DNA from: Mucilaginibacter inviolabilis | GTDB taxonomy: Bacteria > Bacteroidota > Bacteroidia > Sphingobacteriales > Sphingobacteriaceae | Reading direction: 5' to 3' | NCBI RefSeq assembly: GCF_011089895.1 | Contig: NZ_JAANAT010000001.1 | Location: 1,860,001 to 1,924,000 of the forward strand | DNA: 64,000 nucleotides | Shown: positions 17,204-24,564 of the stretch, piece by piece | How positions within the stretch are numbered: position 1 is the stretch's first letter | How the letters are laid out: every line of letters begins with the position of its first letter | Position numbers and translations under genes: made by a program | The notes under the pieces: model-generated | Told to the model about the DNA's origin: nothing | Seen by the model: only the letters and a program-made list of their open reading frames with translations | Databases searched by the model: none

Positions 17204-17954
17204 ATCGAAGCGAATCATCCCCTGTCTTGATGTAAAAGACGGTCGTACGGTAAAAGGTGTGAACTTTGTCGACCTACGCGATGCCGGCGACCCGGTTGAA
17301 CTGGCCTGGAATTATTCGCGCCAGGGTGCCGATGAACTGGTTTTCCTGGATATTACCGCCACTGTAGAGCGCCGCAAAACCATGGTGGAACTGGTCAAAT
17401 CCGTTGCACGACAGATCAATATCCCCTTTACCATAGGTGGCGGCATCAACGAAATTGCCGATGCCGACGCGCTGCTCAATGCCGGTGCCGACAAAATATC
17501 CATCAATTCGGCAGCGGTACGGAACCCAGCCTTGATCGATGAACTGGCCAAAGCCTTCGGTGTGCAATTTGTAGTAATAGCGGTTGATACCCGACGCATT
17601 GATGATAAAAATATAGTGCACCTGAATGGCGGTCGTCTGCCAACGGAGCGCCAAACCTTAGAATGGATAAAAGAGGCCGAAAGTCGGGGTGCCGGTGAAA
17701 TACTGCTTACCTCCATGGATCATGACGGCACCAAGAACGGTTTCGACAATGGGTTGTTAAAAACAGTGAACGATGCCGTGCACATACCCGTTATCGCTTC
17801 TGGCGGTGCAGGCGCGGTACTGCACTTTGTGGATGTTTTTGAAAAAACCAATGTGGACGCAGCACTGGCGGCATCTGTATTCCATTATGGCGAAATACTG
17901 ATACCTGATTTGAAAGCGGTATTAAAAAGTAATAATATTGAGGTAAGGATATAA
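16815..17954 (+). CDS. hisF: DUF559 (Vsr-like) endonuclease domain fused in frame to imidazole glycerol phosphate synthase HisF
   Basis: One open frame of 379 residues has two parts. Residues about 10-115 are a DUF559 domain, related to the very-short-patch-repair endonuclease fold, with the putative catalytic residues in IADFYC (Asp56) and [10 protein letters not shown] (Glu67, Asp69). Residues 116-130 are the translated element end [10 protein letters not shown]. Residues 131-379 are complete HisF, with CLDVKDG (catalytic Asp139), and AVDTRR and ASGGAGA in the phosphate-binding half. HisF makes IGP and AICAR with ammonia from HisH. There is no stop between the parts and no ATG near KRIIPCLD, so either the fusion is made or HisF starts at an internal TTG near 17147. 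This fusion is not a standard HisF form. Confidence 0.9.
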   Translation: MKKKMFLGADPFIFRNAEALRYKMTAAEDLLWGHLKGKQLGAKFRRQHPLGIYIADFYCHQHKLIIELDGSIHNLHEIAQNDIERQTNLELDGLKVLRFTNDQIFNNLNKVLEDITKQIKSTPFRGRGGLSKRIIPCLDVKDGRTVKGVNFVDLRDAGDPVELAWNYSRQGADELVFLDITATVERRKTMVELVKSVARQINIPFTIGGGINEIADADALLNAGADKISINSAAVRNPALIDELAKAFGVQFVVIAVDTRRIDDKNIVHLNGGRLPTERQTLEWIKEAESRGAGEILLTSMDHDGTKNGFDNGLLKTVNDAVHIPVIASGGAGAVLHFVDVFEKTNVDAALAASVFHYGEILIPDLKAVLKSNNIEVRI

Positions 17955-17974
17955 TCAGGATGAGGTTTAGTGAA

Positions 17975-18071
17975 GTCATCCCGAATTTATTTCGGGATCC
18001 CACATGCAAAGTCTACACCCATCAAATGTAATACCTTGCTGATGGGGTGCTGAAACAAGTTCAGCATGACA
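17975..18071. repeat. Interspersed inverted repeat, GTCATnCnGAA..TTTC family, copy P1
   Basis: The left end reads GTCATCCCGAATTTATTTCG and the right end TGAAACAAGTTCAGCATGAC. The ends are imperfect reverse complements. Related copies lie at 51598-51690 and 59416-59509. It is in the hisF-hisI gap. Confidence 0.75.
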
Positions 18072-18098
18072 TAATTTTTTACAACCAATCCGTTGTTT

Positions 18099-18144
18099 GT
18101 GTCCTCACAGACAACTACGAAACTGCCTGTGAGGACACAGGCAG
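18099..18144 (+). promoter_or_regulatory. Two mutually exclusive hairpins before hisI
   Basis: GTGTCCTCACAG (18099-18110) pairs perfectly with CTGTGAGGACAC (18127-18138). The segment CTGCCTGTG (18123-18131) pairs instead with CACAGGCAG (18136-18144). The two stems share bases 18127-18138, so only one can form. A related GTGTCCTCACGG occurs at about 21756. Confidence 0.55.
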
Positions 18145-18162
18145 TGGTAAATAAAAATAAAA

Positions 18163-18750
18163 ATGAATATAGATTTTAACAAAACCGACGGACTGGTTCC
18201 GGTGATTATACAGGATGAGCAAACGCTTGAAGTGCTGATGCTTGGTTATATGAACCAGGAAGCCTACGATAAAACCGTACAGGAAAATATAGTAACCTTC
18301 TTTTCCCGCTCCAAGCAACGCTTGTGGACAAAAGGAGAAACCAGCAGTAACTTTCTGCATGTAAAAAACATCAGCATTGATTGTGATAGCGATACCCTGC
18401 TCATCAAAGTAAAAGCCGATGGCCCAACCTGCCACACCGGCTCGCGCAGCTGCTTTAAAACTGAATTTAACCAGAACTTTATCCTGGAACTGGAAAACAT
18501 CATTGCCGACAGATATGAAAACCCGGTTGAGGGTTCATACGTAAATAAACTACGCAATAAGGGCCTTAACAAAATAGCCCAGAAAGTAGGTGAAGAAGGT
18601 GTAGAAACTGTTATAGCCGCGCTTGCCGAAACAGAAACCGATCTGATCAATGAATCATCAGACCTGGTATTTCACTTGCTGGTTCTATTGCGCGAAAAAG
18701 GCCTCGATCTGAAAACAATAGCTAAGAATTTAGAATCAAGACATAAGTAG
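18163..18750 (+). CDS. hisI: Bifunctional phosphoribosyl-AMP cyclohydrolase / phosphoribosyl-ATP pyrophosphohydrolase
   Basis: The 195 residues fuse HisI (residues about 5-105) and HisE (about 110-195), steps 3 and 2 of the pathway. The HisI metal site is visible in FFSRSKQRLWTKGETS (about 46-61), DCDSDTLL and CHTGSRSCF (about 90). The HisE part has the acidic helix KVGEEGVETVIAA (about 141-153) typical of this MazG-like pyrophosphatase. It is the last gene of the operon, separated from hisF by 208 bases of repeats, which raises the question of an internal control point. Confidence 0.96.
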   Translation: MNIDFNKTDGLVPVIIQDEQTLEVLMLGYMNQEAYDKTVQENIVTFFSRSKQRLWTKGETSSNFLHVKNISIDCDSDTLLIKVKADGPTCHTGSRSCFKTEFNQNFILELENIIADRYENPVEGSYVNKLRNKGLNKIAQKVGEEGVETVIAALAETETDLINESSDLVFHLLVLLREKGLDLKTIAKNLESRHK

Positions 18751-18751
18751 T

Positions 18752-18846
18752 TTTTTAGTTCATGGTTCATAGATAATAGTTCATGGTAAAAATCACTACA
18801 GTACTATTATCCTTCCGTCTATGAACCATGAACCATTAACCATGAA
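18752..18846. repeat. Word hairpin (GTTCATGGTTCATAG / CTATGAACCATGAAC)
   Basis: The left arm (18757-18787) is made of TTCATGGTTCATAG words; the right arm (18815-18846) is CTATGAACCATGAACC words in inverted order. It may end the his transcript. A second region with the same vocabulary is at 23366-23451. Confidence 0.65.
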
Positions 18847-18854
18847 TTAAAGCA

Positions 18855-19760
18855 ATGACCGCAGAAAAAATAGCAGAATTGACCGGGCATGGCAACCCCA
18901 TTTTTACACTGGAGCTTTCGCAAAAACCTGACATTTTATTTACCGGTGGCAACGATAAGGGCTTGGTGGAATGGAACTTGCACGACTATTCTTTTATAAA
19001 AGTGATGTTCCCGGTGAGGGCATCTATTTATGCTATACATGGCCCGGTGGGCTATCCTATATTATTGACAGGTTTACGCAGCGGCGAGGTGTTGGTGTTT
19101 GATTTTATACAGCAAAAGATCATTAAATCATTACAACATCATCTAAAACCGATCTTCGATATCAAATCGGTGAGTAAAAAGAATGAATTGCTGATCGCGT
19201 CTGAAGATGGCACGGTTTCCGTTTGGAGTTTGGCCAGCCTAGAGATGGTGCACAGCATCAAATTATCTGCCGATACAGTACGCTGCATAGCCATATCGCC
19301 CGATGAAAAACAGGTTGCTTTTGGTTGCAGGGATAATTCTATCAAAATTTATGATCTTCATGATTATACCCTGCTTAAATCAATACATGGGCATACCATG
19401 TCGGTTTTTACCCTGGCTTATAGCCCCGATGGTACTTATCTGGCATCAGGTGGCCGCGATGCGCAGATCAAGATATGGGACAGTGCCATTTATCAACCTA
19501 TCAAAAATATTCCCGCGCATCTATTTGCCATAAACCATATCCTGTTTCATCCCACAAAACCCTATTTTGCTACAGCCAGTATGGACAAGGGCATCAAGAT
19601 CTGGGGAGCCGACGATTTTAAACTCTACAAGATCATTAGTCGCGAAAAAGGACATCCGGGGCATGTGCTCTCCATCAACAAACTAGCCTGGAACGGTGAT
19701 CAGCTCCTATCGGTAAGTGATGATAAGAGCGTGCTGGTATGGGATATTAAGTTTGATTGA
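18855..19760 (+). CDS. WD40 repeat protein
   Basis: The 301 residues consist of about seven WD40 repeats with no signal peptide or extra domain, so this is a cytoplasmic beta-propeller, probably a protein-binding scaffold. Repeats are visible from ends such as NSIKIYDLHD, AQIKIWDS, KGIKIWGA and KSVLVWDI and starts such as HTMSVFTLAYSPDG. It follows the his operon by 105 bases across a word hairpin. No partner is suggested by the neighbours. Confidence 0.88.
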   Translation: MTAEKIAELTGHGNPIFTLELSQKPDILFTGGNDKGLVEWNLHDYSFIKVMFPVRASIYAIHGPVGYPILLTGLRSGEVLVFDFIQQKIIKSLQHHLKPIFDIKSVSKKNELLIASEDGTVSVWSLASLEMVHSIKLSADTVRCIAISPDEKQVAFGCRDNSIKIYDLHDYTLLKSIHGHTMSVFTLAYSPDGTYLASGGRDAQIKIWDSAIYQPIKNIPAHLFAINHILFHPTKPYFATASMDKGIKIWGADDFKLYKIISREKGHPGHVLSINKLAWNGDQLLSVSDDKSVLVWDIKFD

Positions 19761-19778
19761 GGATTATTGTATTGCCAA

Positions 19779-19901
19779 ATTCCCTCCCCACGGGAGGGGT
19801 GCGTTGGAATTGTGTAGTAGCAGGGAGGGGTTTATACAAGCGATTCAAACATGTCATGTTTACTAAACCCCTACCTCCCCTTCCCCAAGGAAGGAATCGC
19901 A
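19779..19901. repeat. Palindromic element related to the CCCCT..GGGG class (element E)
   Basis: It begins ATTCCCTCCCCACGGGAGGG and ends CTCCCCTTCCCCAAGGAAGG. Inside, GGGAGGGGTTTA (about 19824) and TAAACCCCTACCTCCCC (about 19863) form inverted arms. It lies between convergent genes. Confidence 0.6.
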
Positions 19902-19925
19902 CTATCCCCCACTTTTCTTTGAGTA

Positions 19926-20687
19926 TTACATAAATCTCTTAATACTATGCAGCTTATGCGTATGTCGTTTCTGCTCCAACGAATAAATGCCTTCCGCGTC
20001 TATCGTATCAATTTTAACTTTTCCTGAAGCGTGGATGATGTGTTCGTTGTTCAGCATAATACCCACGTGGGTTACTTTACCTGCTTCGTTATTAAAAAAA
20101 GCCAGATCGCCCAGGCGGGCCTCTTCTATATTTTCAACCAGGGTCCCCTCTTGAACCTGCTGACTGGCATCGCGTTTTATCTTGATATTGTTCAGGCTAA
20201 AAACTACTTGTGTAAAGCCCGAGCAATCAATACCAAAATGCGTACGACCGCCCCATAAATAAGGTGCATTTAAAAATGATTTGGCAGTGGTGGCTATGTC
20301 TTCCCGCTCACCTATTTCGCCTATAATTTCAAAACGCTCGTTACCTATACGGCAGGTGGTACCTTCTAAAAAGGCTAAAGAACTGCCTGCAGGTAAATAA
20401 ACAACACTGTTATCGGCTATTTTCCAAGCTTGTGTTACAGCCCGGTAGGTAAGCGGTGGTTTTATATGTTTGAAGCTTTTGTAAGCGACATGCCCAAGCA
20501 TAGCAAATTGCAGGCGACCGATCCAGCCTTCATAACCATCACTTTCGGTGATGATCTTTACCCAGCGTTCGCTCCATTCTATGATCTCAAATGCTTCGCC
20601 AAACAAAACCTGCGATACCTGCTCGCTGCGGTCATTAGCCTCGGCACGCAGCGGGATAACCGCCAGATTACAAATACCGTATTCCAT
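19926..20687 (-). CDS. NlpC/P60 family cysteine peptidase with SH3-like domains (C40)
   Basis: This 253-residue enzyme has two SH3-like segments (residues about 1-60 and 75-125) and an NlpC/P60 domain (about 130-253). The catalytic triad is visible as Cys155 in GIDCSGF, His207 in THVGIM and His219 in HIIHASG. The arrangement matches YkfC / dipeptidyl-peptidase VI, which cut gamma-D-glutamyl-diamino acid bonds in peptidoglycan peptides. No signal peptide is seen, so it probably recycles muropeptides in the cytoplasm, as YkfC does. It is divergent from the MarR-GNAT gene with only 69 bases between the starts. Confidence 0.88.
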   Translation of the reverse strand: MEYGICNLAVIPLRAEANDRSEQVSQVLFGEAFEIIEWSERWVKIITESDGYEGWIGRLQFAMLGHVAYKSFKHIKPPLTYRAVTQAWKIADNSVVYLPAGSSLAFLEGTTCRIGNERFEIIGEIGEREDIATTAKSFLNAPYLWGGRTHFGIDCSGFTQVVFSLNNIKIKRDASQQVQEGTLVENIEEARLGDLAFFNNEAGKVTHVGIMLNNEHIIHASGKVKIDTIDAEGIYSLEQKRHTHKLHSIKRFM

Positions 20688-20703
20688 TGATAATAGTGAA
20701 AAA

Positions 20704-20711
20704 CAAATATA
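20704..20711 (-). promoter_or_regulatory. -7 promoter element for the NlpC/P60 gene
   Basis: CAAATATA on the plus strand reads TATATTTG on the minus strand, a full TAnnTTTG match, 16 bases before the ATG at 20687. Confidence 0.55.
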
Positions 20712-20728
20712 GAAATAAAAATAATTTA

Positions 20729-20736
20729 TATATTTG
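20729..20736 (+). promoter_or_regulatory. -7 promoter element for the MarR-GNAT gene
   Basis: TATATTTG, a full match to TAnnTTTG, 20 bases before the ATG at 20757. No good TTTG box lies about 19 bases upstream. Confidence 0.6.
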
Positions 20737-20747
20737 TAAGTACTTAC
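20736..20747. promoter_or_regulatory. Candidate MarR operator
   Basis: GTAAGTACTTAC is a perfect 12-base palindrome that begins at the last base of the -7 element and covers the expected transcription start of the MarR-GNAT gene. This suggests autorepression. Confidence 0.5.
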
Positions 20748-20756
20748 GTAACTAAT

Positions 20757-21704
20757 ATGAGTTTAATTGATGATCTGGAAGAATTGGCCGTTGGAGCAAG
20801 GCTCAAACGCCTTTATGAATACTTTGCAAAGGATGTTGTTCAGATATATAAAGATGAGCAGCTGAACTTTGAACCCAAATACTTTACCCTCTATTACCTG
20901 ATCAGCAAACAGGGTGAAGCTGCTGTAACCGAAATTGCCGAAGAACTGGGCTGCACTCATCCGGGTGTCATTCACCTGGCCAAGGAACTGGAAGAACTGG
21001 GTTTTATTGAGTCAGTTAAATCTACAACCGACAGTCGTAAACGTATGCTGCGCCTGTCAGAAAAAGGGAAAGACTCCCTCCCAAAATTTGAGCGGGTATG
21101 GGCCAAGATCCTCACCCTCAATAAATCATTATTTAATAGTCAACAACATAATTTATTAAGCGCTATTATGGAAACTGAAGCACAACTCAACGACAAACCA
21201 TACTACCAACGTTTTCAGGATATGTTTAATCCTCAGGGAAACAATCCGGTAACAGTAACCAACTACGATCCACAATATGCACGCTACTTCAAAAACCTGA
21301 ATATAGAGTGGATCAACACTTATTTTACTGTAGAAGAGCATGATCTGGAGCAATTGAACCATCCCGAAGAATACATCATTGGCCCCGGTGGCGAAATACT
21401 TTTCGCTCATATCGACGACGATGTTGTTGGCACCTGCGCCGTGATCAAAACAGGCGAGGCCGAATACGAGCTGGCCAAAATGGCGGTAAGCCCAAAATAC
21501 CAGGGCCGCAAAATTGGCAATGCCCTTATGGAAGCAGCCATAGCCAAAACAAAAGAGCTAGGCGGCACACGCCTTTGGCTCGGCTCAAACACATTACTTT
21601 CCCCGGCTATTAGCCTGTACCGGAAATACGGTTTTAAGGAGTTTAAAGTGGCTGATACGCCTTATGCCCGCGCCAATATCCACATGGAAAGGGATCTGCG
21701 GTAG
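20757..21704 (+). CDS. MarR-family regulator fused to a GNAT N-acetyltransferase
   Basis: The 315 residues combine a winged-helix MarR domain (about 1-145; recognition region VTEIAEELGCTHPGVIHLAKELEELG and wing DSRKRMLRL) with a GNAT acetyltransferase domain (about 160-315; acetyl-CoA loop VSPKYQGRKIGNALMEAAI, then the LWLGSN and YRKYGF motifs). MarR-GNAT fusions are a known architecture; the acetyl acceptor is not predictable. A palindromic operator candidate overlaps its own promoter. Confidence 0.9.
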   Translation: MSLIDDLEELAVGARLKRLYEYFAKDVVQIYKDEQLNFEPKYFTLYYLISKQGEAAVTEIAEELGCTHPGVIHLAKELEELGFIESVKSTTDSRKRMLRLSEKGKDSLPKFERVWAKILTLNKSLFNSQQHNLLSAIMETEAQLNDKPYYQRFQDMFNPQGNNPVTVTNYDPQYARYFKNLNIEWINTYFTVEEHDLEQLNHPEEYIIGPGGEILFAHIDDDVVGTCAVIKTGEAEYELAKMAVSPKYQGRKIGNALMEAAIAKTKELGGTRLWLGSNTLLSPAISLYRKYGFKEFKVADTPYARANIHMERDLR

Positions 21705-21861
21705 ATATGAGACGTGAGATATGAGATTTGAGACATCTAAAACATCCCGCGGGCCGTGTCCTCACGGTTCGCTTAACAATTCATAAAGCACAAAAAAAGG
21801 GGATCAATGCTGATCCCCTTTTTTGTGTCTCATATCTCAGATCTAATATCTCACATCTGAA
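21705..21861. repeat. Word hairpin (GAGATATGAGA words) around a terminator
   Basis: The left side has AGATATGAGACGTGAGATAT and the right side TCTCATATCTCAGATCTAAT, inverted copies, with the terminator at 21792-21826 in the loop. A similar vocabulary occurs independently at 46267-46380. Confidence 0.6.
21792..21826. terminator. Bidirectional terminator between MarR-GNAT and ferredoxin genes
   Basis: AAAAAGGGGATCA and TGATCCCCTTTTT pair perfectly around ATGC and are flanked by A and T runs. It serves the two convergent genes. Confidence 0.88.
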
Positions 21862-21863
21862 TA

Positions 21864-22217
21864 CTATTCGTTGATATGCAGCCAGTCTTTCTTGGCTAAC
21901 AATTCTTCTTTGCTTTCGCGAATATCTTCATCATCAACACAACAATCTACAGGGCATACTGCAGCACATTGTGGTTCGTCATGAAAACCAACACATTCGG
22001 TACATTTATCTGGTACAATGTAATATATATCATCAGAAAGTGCAGCCTGTGATTCTTCGGCATTTAATGTGTTACCATCGCCAAAATCAATAACCCCTTT
22101 AAGCCCTGTTCCGTCGCTAAAGCGCCATGCCGCGCCGGCATCATAAATGGCATTATTTGGGCACTCCGGCTCGCAGGCTCCGCAGTTTATGCATTCATCG
22201 GTGATTTTAATCGCCAT
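21864..22217 (-). CDS. 4Fe-4S dicluster ferredoxin
   Basis: This 117-residue electron carrier has two cluster-binding sites: CINCGACEPECP (residues about 10-21) and CTECVGFHDEPQCAAVCPVDCC (about 72-93, with a long loop between the second and third Cys). The 50-residue insertion between them and the extended second motif match the ferredoxin type common in Bacteroidota and related to bacterial 2[4Fe-4S] ferredoxins. It is divergent from the LuxC-like gene, 101 bases apart. Confidence 0.92.
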   Translation of the reverse strand: MAIKITDECINCGACEPECPNNAIYDAGAAWRFSDGTGLKGVIDFGDGNTLNAEESQAALSDDIYYIVPDKCTECVGFHDEPQCAAVCPVDCCVDDEDIRESKEELLAKKDWLHINE

Positions 22218-22270
22218 ATTTCTAAATATCTAATATTCTCAATTAACTTTGCCTGAAATTATCAAGCGCA

Positions 22271-22278
22271 CAAATATA
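22271..22278 (-). promoter_or_regulatory. -7 promoter element for the ferredoxin gene
   Basis: CAAATATA on the plus strand is TATATTTG on the minus strand, about 53 bases before the ferredoxin ATG. Confidence 0.5.
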
Positions 22279-22318
22279 ACAAAAAAAGGGTTTCGGGGTT
22301 TACAACCTTACCATATAT

Positions 22319-23344
22319 ATGTCAAAAATTAATATAAAAACCGCAATAAATTCATTTTCAGTCTTAGGAAAGCAGTTAGCCGAACCTGATGAGCAGTTAA
22401 TGGCCATTATTAACGACGAACAGTACCATAATGCATGGTTTACACCCGAAAGTGTTTTACGCGCTGTTACCGCTATCGGCAAAATGCTTAATGAGGCTGA
22501 TTTAACAGCCTGGCTCGACAGATACAACCTTTCGGGCGATGATCAACCTAAAAAAGTGGGACTCATCCTGGCCGGTAATATCCCGCTGGTAGGCTTTCAT
22601 GATGTGCTTTGTGTACTGGCAACCGGTAATCACGCGCTCATTAAAACATCATCACAGGATGCGTACCTTATCAAGCACGTATTGCAACGCCTGGTTGATA
22701 TCGATGATAGCTTTGCTTCCCAGTTTAGTTTTGTAGAACGCCTTACCGATTTTGATGCCATTATAGCTACCGGCAGCAACAATAGTTCGCGCTATTTTGA
22801 CTATTATTTTGGCAAAGTACCCAATATTATCCGCAAAAACCGCAACAGCATAGCCCTGCTTACCGGCAACGAAAGTGCGGAGGACCTGTTTAACCTGGGT
22901 CACGATATTTTTGATTACTATGGCCTGGGCTGTCGTAACGTGTCGAAATTATTGGTACCTGAGGGATACGTTTTTAATTTCTTTTTTGAATCGATAGAAG
23001 AGTTTAAAACCATCATCCATCACCACAAATACAGCAACAATTACGATTACAACAAATCCATTTACCTGGTAAACGGCGACAAACATTTCGACAATGGCTT
23101 TTTAATGGCCAAGGAAGATGAACGTATAGCATCGCCCCTGGCGGTGGTGTATTACAGCCATTATGCCGATCTGCCTGCAGCACAGCAATTATTGATGGAA
23201 CAAAGCGAAAACCTGCAATGCATCGTTACCAAAGCGCCAATAAATGTGCAAAGCCAGGTAGTAGGTTTTGGCCAAAGCCAGCAACCCGCTTTATGGGATT
23301 ATGCCGATGGCATTGATACCATGGATTTCTTGGCAAATCTTTAA
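22319..23344 (+). CDS. LuxC-like acyl-CoA reductase
   Basis: The 341 residues resemble the LuxC / acyl-CoA reductase family, aldehyde-dehydrogenase relatives that reduce fatty acyl-CoA or thioester to aldehyde. Visible motifs are GLILAGNIPLVGFHDVLCVL (residues 81-100, the nucleotide-binding entry), ATGSNNSSRYF (about 150-160) and YGLGCRNVSKL, where Cys205 is the likely acyl nucleophile. The adjacent divergent ferredoxin gene is a frequent neighbour in Bacteroidota, but a direct electron-transfer link is only inference. The physiological substrate is unknown. Confidence 0.82.
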   Translation: MSKINIKTAINSFSVLGKQLAEPDEQLMAIINDEQYHNAWFTPESVLRAVTAIGKMLNEADLTAWLDRYNLSGDDQPKKVGLILAGNIPLVGFHDVLCVLATGNHALIKTSSQDAYLIKHVLQRLVDIDDSFASQFSFVERLTDFDAIIATGSNNSSRYFDYYFGKVPNIIRKNRNSIALLTGNESAEDLFNLGHDIFDYYGLGCRNVSKLLVPEGYVFNFFFESIEEFKTIIHHHKYSNNYDYNKSIYLVNGDKHFDNGFLMAKEDERIASPLAVVYYSHYADLPAAQQLLMEQSENLQCIVTKAPINVQSQVVGFGQSQQPALWDYADGIDTMDFLANL

Positions 23345-23365
23345 AATAACAATACCTTTGGGGGA

Positions 23366-23451
23366 AAGCATATAGTTGATAGTTCATAGATCATAGCTGA
23401 TCTTTTTAGCTTTGAAGCAACATGAACCATGAACCATGAACCATGAACTAA
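23366..23451. repeat. Word hairpin (GTTCATAG / CATGAAC words)
   Basis: The left part has TAGTTGATAGTTCATAGATC; the right part has four tandem CATGAAC units. The two are inverted with respect to each other. It shares its vocabulary with 18752-18846. Confidence 0.6.
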
Positions 23452-23452
23452 C

Positions 23453-23656
23453 ATGTATATTATAAAAGTAAAAGGCGTTGCCAAAATACCCGATTATGTG
23501 CAGCTGCGTGATGATAAGTTTACGCTGCTGGCTTATTTCAGGGTCGACAGGCCTGATAAATCGCTGGATAAGGTGGGACTGGCCGATAAGGCCGAATATA
23601 TTATGAATATAATCAAGGATCTGCCTTTTGGACAGATCTTAAAATTAGAGCTATAA
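23453..23656 (+). CDS. Small conserved-looking hypothetical protein
   Basis: A 67-residue frame with good codon use, MYIIKVKGVAKIPDYVQLRD at the start and a regular beta-alpha pattern, ends 6 bases before the FtsE-like gene and is probably cotranscribed with it. No motif or membrane segment is seen. I do not recognise a function. Confidence 0.7.
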   Translation: MYIIKVKGVAKIPDYVQLRDDKFTLLAYFRVDRPDKSLDKVGLADKAEYIMNIIKDLPFGQILKLEL

Positions 23657-23662
23657 AAAACG

Positions 23663-24343
23663 ATGATCGGAAATTCTATTATTAAGCTAAACAATGTTGA
23701 TATTTTTCAGCAGTCGCACCTGGTATTGTCAAACGTTAATCTGCATATTGATAAAGGCGATTTTGTATGGCTCATAGGCCAAACCGGATCGGGCAAGAGC
23801 AGTTTGCTTAAAGTAATTTATGGTGATCTGACCCCGAAATCAGGCACCGGTCATGCCTGCGGTTACGAGCTGAGCAAACTGGCCAGCCGCGAGGTGCCAT
23901 TTCTGCGCCGTAAGCTGGGCATAGTTTTCCAGGATTTCCAGTTGCTTACCGATCGTTCTATCGAGCAAAACCTGTTATTTGTAATGCGCGCCACCGGCTG
24001 GACAGACAAAAAGCTGATAGCAGACCGTACCCTTGACGTATTGGAAAAAGTAGGCTTACGTTCCAAACTCAAAAAAATGCCGCATGAGCTATCAGGCGGC
24101 GAGCAGCAACGCGTGGTAATTGCCCGCGCCCTGCTAAACGACCCGGAAATTATCCTGGCCGATGAGCCAACCGGTAACCTTGACCCGGAAACATCCGAAG
24201 AAATTGTGTTGCTGTTAAAACAGATCAGCCAATCGGGTACCGCGGTATTGGTGGCTACGCATGATTATCACATCATCCGCGCTTTCCCTTCACGCATTAT
24301 CAAATGCGTGAATGGTAAAGTTTTGGAAGACGCGGAGATATAA
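23663..24343 (+). CDS. ftsE: FtsE-like ABC transporter ATP-binding protein
   Basis: The 226 residues form one ABC ATPase domain: Walker [10 protein letters not shown] (residues about 38-46), Q-loop VFQDFQLL, signature [15 protein letters not shown] (about 145) and Walker [13 protein letters not shown] (about 165). Size and the [15 protein letters not shown] segment resemble FtsE, which works with FtsX to control cell-wall hydrolases at division. No ftsX follows; in Bacteroidota ftsX is often elsewhere. It could also be a LolD/MacB-type ATPase, so the symbol is tentative. Confidence 0.8.
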   Translation: MIGNSIIKLNNVDIFQQSHLVLSNVNLHIDKGDFVWLIGQTGSGKSSLLKVIYGDLTPKSGTGHACGYELSKLASREVPFLRRKLGIVFQDFQLLTDRSIEQNLLFVMRATGWTDKKLIADRTLDVLEKVGLRSKLKKMPHELSGGEQQRVVIARALLNDPEIILADEPTGNLDPETSEEIVLLLKQISQSGTAVLVATHDYHIIRAFPSRIIKCVNGKVLEDAEI

Positions 24344-24451
24344 CCGTTGATTGTCTGAACTCGAATTTCAAGAATTAGTGAATTAACAGAATGTCATCAT
24401 TAATTCTGCCCATTCTTCAATTCTTAAAATTCGAGTTCAGACAATCAACGG
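24344..24451. repeat. Inverted repeat with 24-base perfect arms
   Basis: The arms at 24344-24367 and 24428-24451 are exact reverse complements and begin CCGTTGATTGTCTGAACTCG. They enclose about 60 bases with further weak pairing. The left arm starts at the base after the ftsE stop, so it could act as the transcript end. Confidence 0.8.
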
Positions 24452-24508
24452 TCATCTTGTCACCCCCGCGTAAAACGTGTCACTCCTTCCTGATATTAAA
24501 ACACACCA

Positions 24509-24549
24509 CTGACAGCTTGTCGGCTTTATGCTAATGGCAGGATACTTGA
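24509..24549 (+). promoter_or_regulatory. Candidate heat-shock regulatory region of grpE
   Basis: CTGACAGCTTGTCGG (24509-24523) is an imperfect palindrome. Twelve bases later TGGCAGGATACTTGAT (24535-24550) resembles the GG-N10-GC layout of sigma-54 promoters, with GA in place of GC. This is a weak call. Confidence 0.35.
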
Positions 24550-24564
24550 TTGGCACTATGAGCT

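Noticed and set aside
18752..18846. CRISPR array from the repeated CATGAAC-type words
   Set aside because: Units are 7-11 bases, imperfect, arranged as two inverted arms and without spacers; no cas gene is present.
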